DNA of 13,811 nucleotides from Methanomicrobiales archaeon (GCA_028678965.1 JAJRCM010000049.1:1-13811); one strand, 5' to 3'; positions 1 through 8,054 are shown, numbered from the stretch's first letter. A program made the numbers and translations. The notes: generated by a model from the sequence alone, not told the origin.

Positions 1-247
1 ACTTCGGTTCCAGATAATTGAGAAGACCGGTATCATAGGCGCTCGTCGTGGTGGCGAGAAGGAGTTTTTCCTTCGGTCCGGATGGTGTTGTCACGACGGG
101 GGTTGGAACAGTGGTTGGACCTGTGGTGATCGTGGGGGTGGGAGTCACCCCAGATGGAGGGGTCGTTGGTTGAATGCACCCTGCTGTGAACAGGATGAGA
201 ATAACAAGGAGCGTAACTCCTGCTGTAGCACATAACGTTCTGTTCAT
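1..247 (-). CDS. tupA: Tungstate-type ABC transporter substrate-binding lipoprotein, N-terminal part (3' end outside window)
   Basis: The reading frame opens with ATG at 247 on the minus strand and is still open at base 1, giving 82 codons. Residues 1-24 form a lipoprotein signal: a short polar start, a hydrophobic stretch (about 10-21) and a lipobox TAGC with the lipidated Cys at 24. A Thr/Pro-rich spacer follows (about 27-59), typical of tethers that hold archaeal binding proteins off the membrane. The mature domain then starts with KLLLATTTSAYDTGLLNYL; the ATTTS...DTGLL pattern is the usual first strand and helix of TupA-type tungstate-binding proteins. The family delivers tungstate to an ABC importer, and tungsten is used by methanogen formylmethanofuran and formate dehydrogenases. 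An AGGAGAAGTGAT ribosome binding site lies at 252-263. The specificity (tungstate rather than molybdate or another anion) is inferred from the motif alone, since most of the protein is missing. The permease and ATPase genes would be expected beyond the left edge. Confidence 0.8.
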   Translation of the reverse strand, partial: MNRTLCATAGVTLLVILILFTAGCIQPTTPPSGVTPTPTITTGPTTVPTPVVTTPSGPKEKLLLATTTSAYDTGLLNYLEPK

Positions 248-431
248 GAGAATCACTTCTCCTATACCGTCCCATCTAATTTAATATTTCTATTTAATTT
301 CATTAAAAAGTTAAATCAATTGCTTTACCAACTGATGGTACAGGTGATATACCAGTTCCCAGCGAAACCTTAACAAGCGCTCTCGATAAAATGTTGGCAC
401 TAAGTGGAAGCCACTGGACGTAGACACCAGG
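248..431. promoter_or_regulatory. Divergent intergenic region between tupA and hisD
   Basis: This spacer of about 180 bases separates two genes pointing away from each other and must hold both promoters. Bases 279-325 are AT-rich, with several TATA-like stretches on the minus strand (for example around 281-303) that suit tupA. On the plus side, weak TATA-like sequences lie near 369-376 and 384-391 ahead of hisD. The tupA ribosome binding site is at 252-263. I see no clear operator palindrome or molybdate/tungstate riboswitch. The exact promoter positions are guesses from base composition. Confidence 0.45.
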
Positions 432-1670
432 ATGGAGGGACGGCGGAAGAGCCTGGAGGGGGTTCGCACCTCGGTTCAGAACATCATCGACAAAGTCAGG
501 ACGGGCGGGGATGCTGCCTTACGGGAATTTGCGAGTAAGTACGCGGAGACCGGAACTGAAGAGGTGTGGGTCACTCCCGAAGAGATTGACGGGGCGTATG
601 ACCTTGTTGATCCCCAGCTCGTGGAGAGCCTGATCGAGGCTGAGGCGAGAATCACCCGGTACCATGAACTCCAGCGCCCGCGTGACCTGTGGCTCCAGGA
701 AGTAGAGCCGGGGATCGTGCTTGGAGAGAAGGTCACTCCTCTCGACCGGGTGGGTATCTATGTCCCAGGGCGCCGGGCAGCGTACCCTTCCAGCGTGCTC
801 ATGTGTGCCATACCTGCCCAGGTAGCCGGGGTGAAGGATATCTGCTGCTGTTCACCCCCACCCATCCACCCCCTCACGCTGGTGGCCTGTGATATTGTCG
901 GGGTGGAGGAGATCTACCGTGCCGGAGGGGCGCAGGCCATTGCCGCCATGGCACTGGGTACGGAGATGATACGCCCGGTGCAGAAGATTGTGGGCCCGGG
1001 CAACGTCTACGTAACCATGGCTAAGATGCTCCTCCGAGAGCAGGTGGAGATTGATTTCCCCGCTGGCCCGAGTGAGATTGCCATCCTTGCCGACGCCAGT
1101 GCTCACCCTTCCTTTATCGCTGCAGACATCCTTGCCCAGGCAGAGCACGACCCGGATGCCGGCTGTATCCTGGTCACCACTGATGCGAAACTGGCACTTA
1201 AAGTAGGGAAAGAGGTGGAGCGGCTGACATCGATTGCCGAGCGTAAAGATATTATTACACAGGCTCTCCGGAACTCCGGCTACCTGGTAGTGAGTGACCT
1301 TGACGAGGGGGTGCAGGCTATCGACCGGATTGCGCCAGAGCACCTCTCCATCCAGGTGTCTGATTCGCTCCCCGTCCTCAACCGCGTCCGCCACGCTGGC
1401 GCCATCTTCATCGGACCCTATACGCCGGTGGCGAGCGGTGATTATGCGGGAGGTACCAACCACGTTCTCCCCACGGCCGGGTACGCCACAACCTATTCGG
1501 GGCTCGATGTGGCTCACTTCTGCAAGCGTATCTCGGTGGAGATGTTGGATCGTGAGGGGCTTTCCACCATCGCACCGGTGATTGAGGCACTTGCCACCGC
1601 GGAAGGGCTTCATGCTCATGCCGATTCGGTCCGTATCAGGCTCGATACGGAGCGGAACGAAGACCAATAA
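432..1670 (+). CDS. hisD: Histidinol dehydrogenase
   Basis: This enzyme catalyses the last two steps of histidine synthesis, oxidising L-histidinol to histidinal and then histidine with NAD and a zinc ion. The 412-residue protein carries the family marks: VGIYVPGRRAAYPSSVLM (107-124), KIVGPGNVYVTMAK (185-198), and AQAEHDPDAG (235-244) with zinc ligands Gln236 and His239. APEHL (301-305) holds the catalytic Glu303-His304 pair. SGDYAGGTNHVLPT (335-348) holds zinc ligand Asp337, and EGLHAHADSVRIR near the C-terminus holds the last ligand, probably His396. The first ATG in the open frame is at 432, but no good ribosome binding site precedes it, and the 14 codons before it still read like the normal N-terminus of the family (see findings). 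The true start may therefore lie upstream or be damaged. The family is usually about 430 residues. hisC lies elsewhere in the window (9184), so the histidine genes are scattered, as is common in methanogens. Confidence 0.95.
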   Translation: MEGRRKSLEGVRTSVQNIIDKVRTGGDAALREFASKYAETGTEEVWVTPEEIDGAYDLVDPQLVESLIEAEARITRYHELQRPRDLWLQEVEPGIVLGEKVTPLDRVGIYVPGRRAAYPSSVLMCAIPAQVAGVKDICCCSPPPIHPLTLVACDIVGVEEIYRAGGAQAIAAMALGTEMIRPVQKIVGPGNVYVTMAKMLLREQVEIDFPAGPSEIAILADASAHPSFIAADILAQAEHDPDAGCILVTTDAKLALKVGKEVERLTSIAERKDIITQALRNSGYLVVSDLDEGVQAIDRIAPEHLSIQVSDSLPVLNRVRHAGAIFIGPYTPVASGDYAGGTNHVLPTAGYATTYSGLDVAHFCKRISVEMLDREGLSTIAPVIEALATAEGLHAHADSVRIRLDTERNEDQ

Positions 1671-1674
1671 GCCC

Positions 1675-1687
1675 CCTTTCTCTTTTC
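1675..1687 (+). terminator. Pyrimidine-rich tract after hisD, possible terminator
   Basis: Five bases after the hisD stop codon the plus strand reads CCTTTCTCTTTTC. Archaeal RNA polymerase often terminates at T-rich tracts without a hairpin. The run is interrupted by cytosines, so this is only a candidate. Confidence 0.25.
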
Positions 1688-1740
1688 AGGATACGCTTAT
1701 CTCTTCCCCATACAGAGAACACGGTGACTGAGGCGCTGAG

Positions 1741-4389
1741 ATGGGCAATGGGGAGCGACGGGACGAAAAGAAGAAAGCAGAGCTGAAGATCGCGGGAATG
1801 ACCTGTGCAACCTGCGTGGTCACGCTAGAGAAATCGCTCTCCCAGGTAGAAGGAGTCGCCGATGTGAAGGTCAATCTGGGCACCGAAACTGCACAGGTAA
1901 CCTATGACCCCTCGAAAACCCGGCTCGCTGACCTTGAGCAGGCAGTTACGGGATCCGGCTATGGGGTGATCAACGAAAAAGTCACCATCAAGGTCGGTGG
2001 AATGATGTGTGCCACCTGCGTAGAGACCATTGAGGCCGCACTCCAGGCACTCGATGGGATAGTAGAGGTTCAGGTCAATCTGGGCACCGAGACCGCCCAA
2101 GTGACGTATGACCCTGTGAAAACCCGGCTCGCTGACCTTGAGCAGGCAGTCACCGGATCCGGCTATGGGGTGATCAACGAAAAAGCCACCATCAAGGTCG
2201 GTGGAATGATGTGTGCCACCTGCGTAGAGACCATTGAGGCTGCACTCCGGGCACTCGATGGGATAATAGAGGTTCAGGTCAATTTGGGAACCGAGCGGGC
2301 GTATGTGACCTATAATCCAAAGCTCGTCACTATCATGGAGATGAGAACCGCCATTGAGGGTGTCGGGTACCAATACCTCGGTCTTGAGGGCGAGGACACC
2401 GTGAACCTGGAACGGCAGGTGCGGGAGAAGGACCTCAGGGACAAGCGGAACCGCATCATCGTCGGTTTCGGCGTCTCCATTCCTCTGATGGTGCTGATGT
2501 ATGTGGCCATCCTGCCCCTCCACCTTCTCCATTATGTGATGCTCCTCGTCTCCACCCCAGCCTTCATCTATCTCGGTTATCCCATCTTCCTCGCTGCCTA
2601 CCGGGCTTTGAAAAACCGGACACTGAATATGGATGTGATGTATTCCCTGGGGATCGGGGTTGCCTACCTGGCGAGTGTACTCGGCACGTTCGAGATCGTC
2701 CTCACCCACGACTTCATGTTCTACGAGACAGCAGTCATGCTTGCCGCCTTCCTCACTCTTGGCAGGTATCTCGAGACCAGAGCGAAGGGCAGGACGTCTG
2801 ATGCCATACGGAAGCTGCTCGGGCTCCAACCAAGAACAGCAACCGTGGCGAGAGGTGGGCGGGAGGAGGAAATACCCATTGAATCGGTCCAGATCGGGGA
2901 TATGGTAGTGGTGAAACCCGGAGAGAAGATTCCTGTGGATGGGGAAGTTTCTCTCGGTGAGAGCTATGTAGATGAATCGATGATCACCGGGGAACCGGTA
3001 CCGGTCCTCAAAAGGGAAGGATCGGTGGTGGTGGGGGGGACCCTGAACACCAACAGTGTCCTCACTTTCAGAGCCACCAAAGTGGGCAGGGACACAGTGC
3101 TCGCCCAGATCATCAGGATGGTGGAGGAGGCGCAGGGCTCGAAGCCACCGGTACAGCGAATTGCAGATACTGCGGTTAGCTACTTTATCCCCACCGTGCT
3201 GGTTATCTCGTTTCTCTCATTCGTTCTGTGGTACTACCTGCTCGGGAACACCCTGCTCTTTGCCCTGACCGCTCTCATCTCGGTACTCGTCATCGCCTGC
3301 CCCTGCGCTCTCGGGCTTGCCACCCCCACGGCAATTACCGTGGGACTGGGACGGGGAGCAGAGCTCGGTATCCTGATCAAGCGCGGTGAGGCACTGGAGG
3401 TTCCTGGTCGGCTCACCACCGTTATCTTTGATAAGACCGGGACCCTCACGCGGGGTAAACCCTCGGTAACTGATATTATCCCCACTGGCATCACCACCGA
3501 AACCCTCCTCTCTATCGCAGCGAGCGTGGAACACAATTCCCGCCATCCTATCGCTGAGGCGGTGGTGAGAGAGGCGGAGCAGCGAGGGGTTCGTATCGAT
3601 GAGAGCACCTCGTTTGATACCATTGGGGGAAAAGGGGTCAGTGCAACTATCCTGGGTGAGCAGGTCATTATCGGGAACCGGGCGCTCTTCCAGGATAGAG
3701 GTATTGTCATCTCAAAGGAGATTGAGATGGCGATTGTCAAACTCGAGGAGGAGGCAAAAACGGTGATGGTGGTGGGGGTAGGGGGATCGATCAGCGGGCT
3801 GATTGCGGTCGCAGATACCCTGAAGGATACCACCAGGGCTGCTATCAATGCTCTCAAGGACATGCATCTCACGGTAGGTATGATCACCGGTGATAACCGC
3901 AGGACAGCACACGCCATCGCTTCCCAGATTGGAATGGAGACGGTTATCGCTGAGGTGCTTCCTGGTGACAAGGCAAAAGAGGTGAAGAAACTTCAGGAGC
4001 GGGGAGAGGTGGTGGCATTTGTAGGAGATGGGATCAATGATGCACCGGCCCTCGCCCAGGCGGATGTGGGGATCGCCATCGGGAGCGGGACCGATGTGGC
4101 CATCGAGAGCGGCGACATCGTCCTCATCAAATCCGATCTCCTGGATGTGGTGGCTGCGATCCAGCTGAGCCGGAAGGTGATGTCGCGAATAAAGCAGAAC
4201 CTGTTCTGGGCATTTGCGTATAATACCGCCCTCATTCCCGTAGCAGCGGGGGTGCTCTATCCCTTCTTTGGCATCACCTTCCGGCCGGAACTGGCGGGCT
4301 TTGCCATGGCATTCAGTTCTGTCACGGTCGTTTCTCTCTCCCTGATGCTCAAGGGTTATATACCCCCGGTACGGAAAAAGGTCATATGA
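1741..4389 (+). CDS. copA: Copper-translocating P1B-type ATPase with three N-terminal metal-binding domains
   Basis: This membrane ATPase pumps Cu(I), or Ag(I), out of the cytoplasm. The 882-residue protein starts with three heavy-metal-associated domains whose CxxC pairs are C22/C25, C90/C93 and C158/C161. Transmembrane helices follow from about 237. The actuator domain has ITGEP at 415-419. The ion-path motif Cys520-Pro-Cys522 is the CPC of Cu(I) pumps. The phosphorylation motif DKTGT is at 564-568 (Asp564), the nucleotide-binding His602-Pro603 follows, then ITGDN (715-719) and GDGINDAP (762-769). Tyr827-Asn828 in helix 7 and Met856/Ser860 in helix 8 match the second copper site of CopA-type pumps. 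ATG 1741 is kept because the first metal-binding domain begins soon after it. Domains 2 and 3 are near-copies (see the repeat entry). The YHS-domain gene starts 10 bases after the stop codon, so the two are probably one transcript. The frequent Asn later in helix 8 appears to be Leu866. Confidence 0.96.
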   Translation: MGNGERRDEKKKAELKIAGMTCATCVVTLEKSLSQVEGVADVKVNLGTETAQVTYDPSKTRLADLEQAVTGSGYGVINEKVTIKVGGMMCATCVETIEAALQALDGIVEVQVNLGTETAQVTYDPVKTRLADLEQAVTGSGYGVINEKATIKVGGMMCATCVETIEAALRALDGIIEVQVNLGTERAYVTYNPKLVTIMEMRTAIEGVGYQYLGLEGEDTVNLERQVREKDLRDKRNRIIVGFGVSIPLMVLMYVAILPLHLLHYVMLLVSTPAFIYLGYPIFLAAYRALKNRTLNMDVMYSLGIGVAYLASVLGTFEIVLTHDFMFYETAVMLAAFLTLGRYLETRAKGRTSDAIRKLLGLQPRTATVARGGREEEIPIESVQIGDMVVVKPGEKIPVDGEVSLGESYVDESMITGEPVPVLKREGSVVVGGTLNTNSVLTFRATKVGRDTVLAQIIRMVEEAQGSKPPVQRIADTAVSYFIPTVLVISFLSFVLWYYLLGNTLLFALTALISVLVIACPCALGLATPTAITVGLGRGAELGILIKRGEALEVPGRLTTVIFDKTGTLTRGKPSVTDIIPTGITTETLLSIAASVEHNSRHPIAEAVVREAEQRGVRIDESTSFDTIGGKGVSATILGEQVIIGNRALFQDRGIVISKEIEMAIVKLEEEAKTVMVVGVGGSISGLIAVADTLKDTTRAAINALKDMHLTVGMITGDNRRTAHAIASQIGMETVIAEVLPGDKAKEVKKLQERGEVVAFVGDGINDAPALAQADVGIAIGSGTDVAIESGDIVLIKSDLLDVVAAIQLSRKVMSRIKQNLFWAFAYNTALIPVAAGVLYPFFGITFRPELAGFAMAFSSVTVVSLSLMLKGYIPPVRKKVI
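1870..2277 (+). repeat. Tandem 204-base duplication inside copA
   Basis: Two adjacent units, 1870-2073 and 2074-2277, are each 204 bases (68 codons). By hand alignment they differ at about 15 positions (about 93% identical), and the encoded 68 residues differ at four. A third, diverging copy of the start of the unit follows at 2278. The unit begins at the VNLGTE strand and runs through the linker into the next domain's CxxC half, so its boundaries cut through the fold rather than between domains. This is the mark of an in-frame tandem duplication that added a metal-binding domain. Confidence 0.95.
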
Positions 4390-4399
4390 GGTGCAATGC

Positions 4400-4543
4400 A
4401 TGGCAATCGATCCCATCTGCAAGATGACCGTAGATGAGAAAACGGCAAAATTCACCAGCCAGTACAAGGGCAAGACCTACTACTTCTGTGCCCCGGGCTG
4501 CAAGAAGAAGTTCGACACCGATCCGGAGAGATATGCGAAATAG
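4400..4543 (+). CDS. Small YHS-domain metal-binding protein
   Basis: This 47-residue protein consists almost entirely of a YHS domain: MAIDPICKMTVDE at the start, then GKTYYFCAPGCKKKF and DPERYAK at the end. Cys7, Cys30 and Cys34 are the likely metal ligands. YHS domains are often found as N-terminal parts of copper ATPases or as separate small proteins beside them, where a role in binding Cu or Ag is assumed. The start is set by a GAGGTG ribosome binding site at 4388-4393 that overlaps the copA stop codon, with 6 bases between it and the ATG. This suggests translational coupling to copA. The likely job, inferred from context, is to bind or hand copper to CopA, or to buffer it. The last 64 bases overlap, tail to tail, the minus-strand broken gene at 4480-4903. 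The domain call is confident; the function is inferred. Confidence 0.9.
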   Translation: MAIDPICKMTVDEKTAKFTSQYKGKTYYFCAPGCKKKFDTDPERYAK

Positions 4544-4903
4544 AGAGCCCGAAATAAGTCGGTGATACCTTTTTTGACCTCGTGGAACCGGTCCCATCCG
4601 TAGAGGGTGGACTCTCCCGGAAAATTGATCACGGGATTGGATACATCCGTCCATGAAACGGTCTCAGCGGTGACCTTCGAGATGTTCACGAAGAATTGTC
4701 CCAGGGCGGTACTTCTCAGCAATTCCCAGGGCAATAGACCGGAGAGCGGCGTGCTCTTCCAAACAATGGACCGGTGGTGGCGCCTTCCGGAGAATGGATG
4801 AGGAATTTTCGGTGATCTGTATCAGCTCCGTGGCAATCACTATCTGGAGCCAGAGGAGATCCCGCAGCATCTCCTCGAAATTTGATGGTGGAACCGGATC
4901 CAT
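4480..4903 (-). pseudogene. Frameshifted gene for a protein of unknown function (about 140 residues if repaired)
   Basis: Two minus-strand frames join into one plausible protein. The first opens with ATG at 4903 (MDPVPPSNFEEMLRDLLWLQ...) and is helical, with hydrophobic runs, through ...LEEHAALRSIALGIA; it then runs to a stop near 4664. The second frame carries a natural-looking continuation (LLRSTALGQFFVNISKVTAE, then SWTDVSNPVINFPGEST and GWDRFHEVKKGITDLFRAL) and stops at 4480. Going from the first to the second needs one base to be skipped, somewhere around 4690-4730. The total of 424 bases equals 141 codons plus one base, as expected for a single-base insertion. No long homopolymer marks the site. 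I do not recognise the family. It may be a true pseudogene, a sequencing error, or, less likely, a programmed frameshift. A TATA-like GTATATGG near 4925-4932 on the other strand would suit a leaderless or short-leader transcript starting near 4904. Confidence 0.6.
4570..4575 (+). terminator. T-tract after the copA-YHS pair, possible terminator
   Basis: A run of six T residues lies 27 bases after the YHS gene stop codon and could end the copA transcript in the usual archaeal manner. On the opposite strand the same bases form two Lys codons of the broken gene, so the run may simply be coding. Confidence 0.25.
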
Positions 4904-4950
4904 GATACTATGTCATCCGATTCAGGTATATGGCTGATGATCCTTGAGGG

Positions 4951-4958
4951 AATATTTT
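4951..4958 (+). promoter_or_regulatory. Possible TATA box for the thioesterase gene
   Basis: AATATTTT, in otherwise GC-balanced DNA, is centred about 38 bases before the GTG start at 4993. Transcription beginning about 25 bases downstream would leave a short leader. It is a candidate from composition and spacing only. Confidence 0.35.
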
Positions 4959-4992
4959 TTGGACCAGGGAGCGAGCTAGCTCTGAGCTGAGT

Positions 4993-5427
4993 GTGGTGAC
5001 TAATACGAGCATACCGGAGACCTATCTCGAACGAATCCGAAGTCAGGGCAGGGATGCAAACCCGTTTTTCCAGATGATGGGAATTGAGGTCACCTCCGCA
5101 GGAGAGGGCGAAGCATGCCTCTCCATGGAGATACGGCCTGATATGCACAATGGGGTCGGCTGGCTTCAGGGAGGTATCTTTACCGCCCTTGCGGATGAAG
5201 CGATGGCCCTCGCCCTCTATACCCTCACCTCCAGGGAGGAAAAGATTGCCACCGTAACCGAAACTACTACGTTCATCAAGGGGGCTCGCCATGGCATGGT
5301 TGTCACGATGGGGCGGGTGGTGAAACGGGGGAGGAGGGTGGCGTTCACTGATGGAGAAGTGAGAGAGGGAGGACCGGAGGGTGACCTCCTTGCCCGGACG
5401 AGCGCTGCGTTTATAATTCTCAAGTGA
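4993..5427 (+). CDS. PaaI-type hot-dog-fold thioesterase
   Basis: The 144-residue protein fits the PaaI/YbgC-like hot-dog thioesterases, which hydrolyse acyl- or aryl-CoA thioesters as tetramers in the cytoplasm. The signature lies at residues 52-69: HNGVGWLQGGIFTALADE. Asn53, the GG pair (60-61) and Asp68 match the usual HNxxGxxHGGxxxxLxD pattern, with Gln59 replacing the common His before GG. The C-terminal half has the expected strand pattern, with TTTFIKGA at 91-98. The frame is open back to about 4948 without an ATG. GTG at 4993 or the next GTG at 4996 is the best start, although the ribosome binding site is weak. The gene stands between the broken minus-strand gene and pyrG and has no clear partner. 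The substrate cannot be told from sequence; removal of dead-end acyl-CoA esters is a common guess for this family. Confidence 0.85.
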   Translation: MVTNTSIPETYLERIRSQGRDANPFFQMMGIEVTSAGEGEACLSMEIRPDMHNGVGWLQGGIFTALADEAMALALYTLTSREEKIATVTETTTFIKGARHGMVVTMGRVVKRGRRVAFTDGEVREGGPEGDLLARTSAAFIILK

Positions 5428-5497
5428 GCGCAGATCAACCCTTATTCGTCACAGAAGGGCCGAAATTCACCGATATGCTCGATTTCTGATGGTGGGA

Positions 5498-5505
5498 TTA
5501 ATAAT
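5498..5505 (+). promoter_or_regulatory. Probable TATA box of the pyrG operon
   Basis: TTAATAAT stands out from its surroundings and is centred about 42 bases before the preferred pyrG start at 5544. Initiation about 25 bases downstream would fall near 5527. That is after the alternative ATG at 5511 and before the GTG at 5544, which supports the shorter protein. Inferred from spacing and composition. Confidence 0.45.
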
Positions 5506-5543
5506 CTTGCATGATCAATGTTTCTCCATCGGCTGAGGTCGGC

Positions 5544-7130
5544 GTGAAATATATCATTGTTACCGGCGGTGTGATGAGCGGGCTGGGGAAGGGCATCACC
5601 ACCGCATCCATCGGACGGATCCTCAAGAACAGGCACTATCACATCACCGCAGTGAAGATCGATCCGTACTTGAATATCGATGCCGGCACCATGAATCCCG
5701 CACAGCATGGAGAAGTGTTCGTGCTGAGTGACGGGAGCGAAGTTGACCTTGACCTGGGAAATTACGAGCGCTTTCTCGATATCAATCTAAACTCCTCCCA
5801 CAACATCACCACCGGCAAAGTCTACCGCAACGTGATAGAGAAAGAGCGGCGGGGTGATTACCTGGGAACCACGGTCCAGATCATCCCCCACATCACCGAT
5901 GAGATCAAGAACTGCATCAAGAGAGCCGCCCTGCAGCAGCTGGAAGGTGGTGTATCCGCCGATATCTGCCTCGTGGAAGTAGGCGGAACGGTGGGTGACA
6001 TTGAGAGCATGCCCTTTCTGGAAGCGGTTCGCCAGATGCGGGGGGAGCTCTCTTCCTCTGATGTGGTCCTCATCCATGTCACTCTTGTACCGGTGGATAC
6101 AATGGGTGAGCTCAAGACCAAGCCTACCCAGCATTCGGTGAAAGCACTCCGTGAGGTTGGAATCCAGCCGGATATTATCGTGGCACGGAGTGTCCGAACC
6201 ACCGACCGTAGCACGAAGAAGAAGATCTCAGCATTCTGCGATGTCGCTCCAGAAGCAGTCATCAGTGCTGCAACGGTACCAGATATTTACGAGGTGCCCC
6301 TGGAGCTGGAACGTGAGGGGCTCGCTGATGTCCTCTGTGAGCGCCTGAAGCTGGAGAAACGGGAGCCGGATATCTCGTGGTACACCACGGTGATGAGACA
6401 ATACACCGGCAGCACAACCGTGGCCATCGTCAGCAAATATGGCATTGAAGATGTGTACATCAGCATCAAGGAAGCCCTCAAGCATGCAGGGAGGGCACTC
6501 TCCACTCAGGTGGAGATTCTGTGGATGGATGCAGAACAGCTGGATGTAGCTGCGCTTGAGAGGGTGGATGGGATCCTCGTACCAGGAGGATTCGGTTCAA
6601 GAGGGGTAGAGGGCAAGATTGCAGCGATCGAGTACGCCCGCACCCATTGTATTCCCTATCTCGGACTCTGTTTTGGATTCCAGCTCGCAGTGATTGAGTA
6701 CGCCAGACACGTCGTTGGCTGGACTGATGCCACCAGCCAGGAGATCGGTGGCGGACGTGAAGTCATTGCACTTCTTCCCGAACAACAGACTGTCAGTGGG
6801 CTGGGAGGGACCATGCGTCTCGGTAATTACCCGGTGAACGTGAAGGAAGGTTCGGTACTCCATGGTCTCTACGGGAGATCAGAAATTATGGAGCGCCACC
6901 GCCACCGGTACGAGGTAAACCCTGTGTTCCTCCAGGAACTCGAGAACGCTGGCCTCATTTTCTCTGCTTACAACGGGGACCGGATGGAGGCCTGTGAGAT
7001 GGCGGGCCACCCCTTCTTCCTCGCCACCCAGTTCCATCCTGAATTCACCTCCCGTCCGGCACGCCCCTCGCCCCCATTCATCGGATTTGTGGAGGCTTCA
7101 CGCCATAGAAAACAGGAAAGAGGACGGTAG
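5544..7130 (+). CDS. pyrG: CTP synthase
   Basis: CTP synthase aminates UTP to CTP using ATP and ammonia from glutamine, the last step of pyrimidine nucleotide synthesis. I place the start at GTG 5544, giving 528 residues that begin [19 protein letters not shown], the usual first residues of the family, with a GAGGT ribosome binding site at 5535-5539. An ATG at 5511 would add 11 residues not seen in the family. Numbered from the GTG, the synthetase domain (about 1-270) has the P-loop [12 protein letters not shown] and the UTP/CTP-binding [20 protein letters not shown] region. The glutaminase domain (about 290-525) has its nucleophile in GLCFGFQ (Cys376) and the His-Glu pair in TQFHPEF (His498, Glu500). 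The protein is therefore complete and probably active. It is the first gene of a dense plus-strand cluster; guaAB begins 6 bases after the stop codon. Confidence 0.97.
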   Translation: MKYIIVTGGVMSGLGKGITTASIGRILKNRHYHITAVKIDPYLNIDAGTMNPAQHGEVFVLSDGSEVDLDLGNYERFLDINLNSSHNITTGKVYRNVIEKERRGDYLGTTVQIIPHITDEIKNCIKRAALQQLEGGVSADICLVEVGGTVGDIESMPFLEAVRQMRGELSSSDVVLIHVTLVPVDTMGELKTKPTQHSVKALREVGIQPDIIVARSVRTTDRSTKKKISAFCDVAPEAVISAATVPDIYEVPLELEREGLADVLCERLKLEKREPDISWYTTVMRQYTGSTTVAIVSKYGIEDVYISIKEALKHAGRALSTQVEILWMDAEQLDVAALERVDGILVPGGFGSRGVEGKIAAIEYARTHCIPYLGLCFGFQLAVIEYARHVVGWTDATSQEIGGGREVIALLPEQQTVSGLGGTMRLGNYPVNVKEGSVLHGLYGRSEIMERHRHRYEVNPVFLQELENAGLIFSAYNGDRMEACEMAGHPFFLATQFHPEFTSRPARPSPPFIGFVEASRHRKQERGR

Positions 7131-7136
7131 GGGCGC

Positions 7137-8054
7137 ATGGTGATGGCTCTCTCGTTCATTGAACAGGCAATACGAGAAATTCAAGAAGAGGCAGGTGGAG
7201 ACCGGGTGGTCATGGCCCTTTCAGGTGGTGTGGATAGCTCAGTCTGTGCCGCCCTTGCCTCGCGGGCGCTTGGGGACCGGCTGGTCCCCATCTACATCGA
7301 TACCGGGCTTATGCGGAAGGGTGAGACTGACCGAATCCGACAGCTGTTCGGTCACCTGAATCTTCAGGTAATCGATGCCGGAGAAGAGTTCTTCCGCGCT
7401 CTCCGGGGTGTGATCGACCCGGAACAGAAGCGGAAGGTCATCGGAGAACGTTTTATCCGCATCTTTGAACGAGAGGCACGGAAGGCGGGAGCAAAGCATC
7501 TGCTCCAGGGGACCATCTATCCAGATCGGATTGAGAGCCAGGGGGGGATCAAGAGCCATCATAATGTGGGGGGTATGCCGCTCTCTATCGAATTTAAACG
7601 GGTCATCGAGCCATTGAGGGACCTGTACAAGGATGAGGTGCGGAATGTGGCAGGAGCACTGGCACTACCTCCCGAGATCCAGCACCGCATGCCATTCCCA
7701 GGACCAGGTCTCGCGGTTCGGGTACTGGGCGAAGTAACACCAGAGAAGATCGCGATTGTGCGTGCCGCAAATGCCATCGTAGAGGATGAGCTGGTGGAAC
7801 AGTACCGCCCCTGGCAGTGCTTTGCCGCACTCCTCGGTCTGGGGACCGGTGTAAAGGGGGACAACCGTATCCACGGATGGATTGTCGCTGTCCGGGCAGT
7901 GGATTCGCGTGATGGTATGACTGCCGATCCGGTGCTCCTCCCTCACCAGGTGATGGGGCGGATTGCCTCGAGGATCACGTCAGAGATACCAGAGGTGGCG
8001 CGGGCGGTCTATGATATCACCCCCAAACCCCCTGCCACGATCGAGTATGAATAG
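7137..8054 (+). CDS. guaAB: GMP synthetase, ATP-pyrophosphatase subunit (subunit B)
   Basis: This subunit adenylates XMP and replaces the adenylate with ammonia to form GMP. In most archaea the glutaminase is a separate protein, and that is the case here: the 305 residues contain only the synthetase part, starting FIEQAIREI without a class I amidotransferase domain. The PP-loop is LSGGVDSS (28-35). Later marks are DTGLMRKGE, the [13 protein letters not shown] loop, the [14 protein letters not shown] stretch that opens the dimerisation domain, and the C-terminal KPPATIEYE. The partner glutaminase gene (guaAA) is not in the window. Starts at 7137 (ATG), 7140 (GTG) and 7143 (ATG) are all possible; 7137 is kept because it is the first after the pyrG stop codon. 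The gene lies 6 bases behind pyrG and 15 bases ahead of argD, so the CTP and GMP amination steps are probably co-transcribed. Confidence 0.95.
   Translation: MVMALSFIEQAIREIQEEAGGDRVVMALSGGVDSSVCAALASRALGDRLVPIYIDTGLMRKGETDRIRQLFGHLNLQVIDAGEEFFRALRGVIDPEQKRKVIGERFIRIFEREARKAGAKHLLQGTIYPDRIESQGGIKSHHNVGGMPLSIEFKRVIEPLRDLYKDEVRNVAGALALPPEIQHRMPFPGPGLAVRVLGEVTPEKIAIVRAANAIVEDELVEQYRPWQCFAALLGLGTGVKGDNRIHGWIVAVRAVDSRDGMTADPVLLPHQVMGRIASRITSEIPEVARAVYDITPKPPATIEYE

Noticed and set aside
33..275. Minus-strand frame rich in His and Ser at the left edge
   Set aside because: It is out of frame with the lipoprotein gene that begins at 247, which has a lipobox, a family motif and a ribosome binding site.
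852..1667. Long minus-strand frame opposite hisD (271 residues)
   Set aside because: It mirrors a high-GC coding gene with strong hisD motifs on the plus strand. The translation is rich in His, Gly and Arg, lacks any domain pattern, and has no promoter or ribosome binding site.
1870..2280. Tandem repeat as a CRISPR or minisatellite
   Set aside because: The units are 204 bases, in frame, and encode CxxC metal-binding domains, so this is a domain duplication within a gene.
1825..2829. Long minus-strand frame opposite copA (334 residues)
   Set aside because: It repeats because the copA DNA repeats, and its composition is that of an antisense shadow. The plus-strand CopA motifs are unmistakable.
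3234..4473. Further antisense frames opposite the copA catalytic core (3234-3971 and 3712-4473)
   Set aside because: Both lie across the P-domain motifs of CopA and have low-complexity, non-protein-like sequence.
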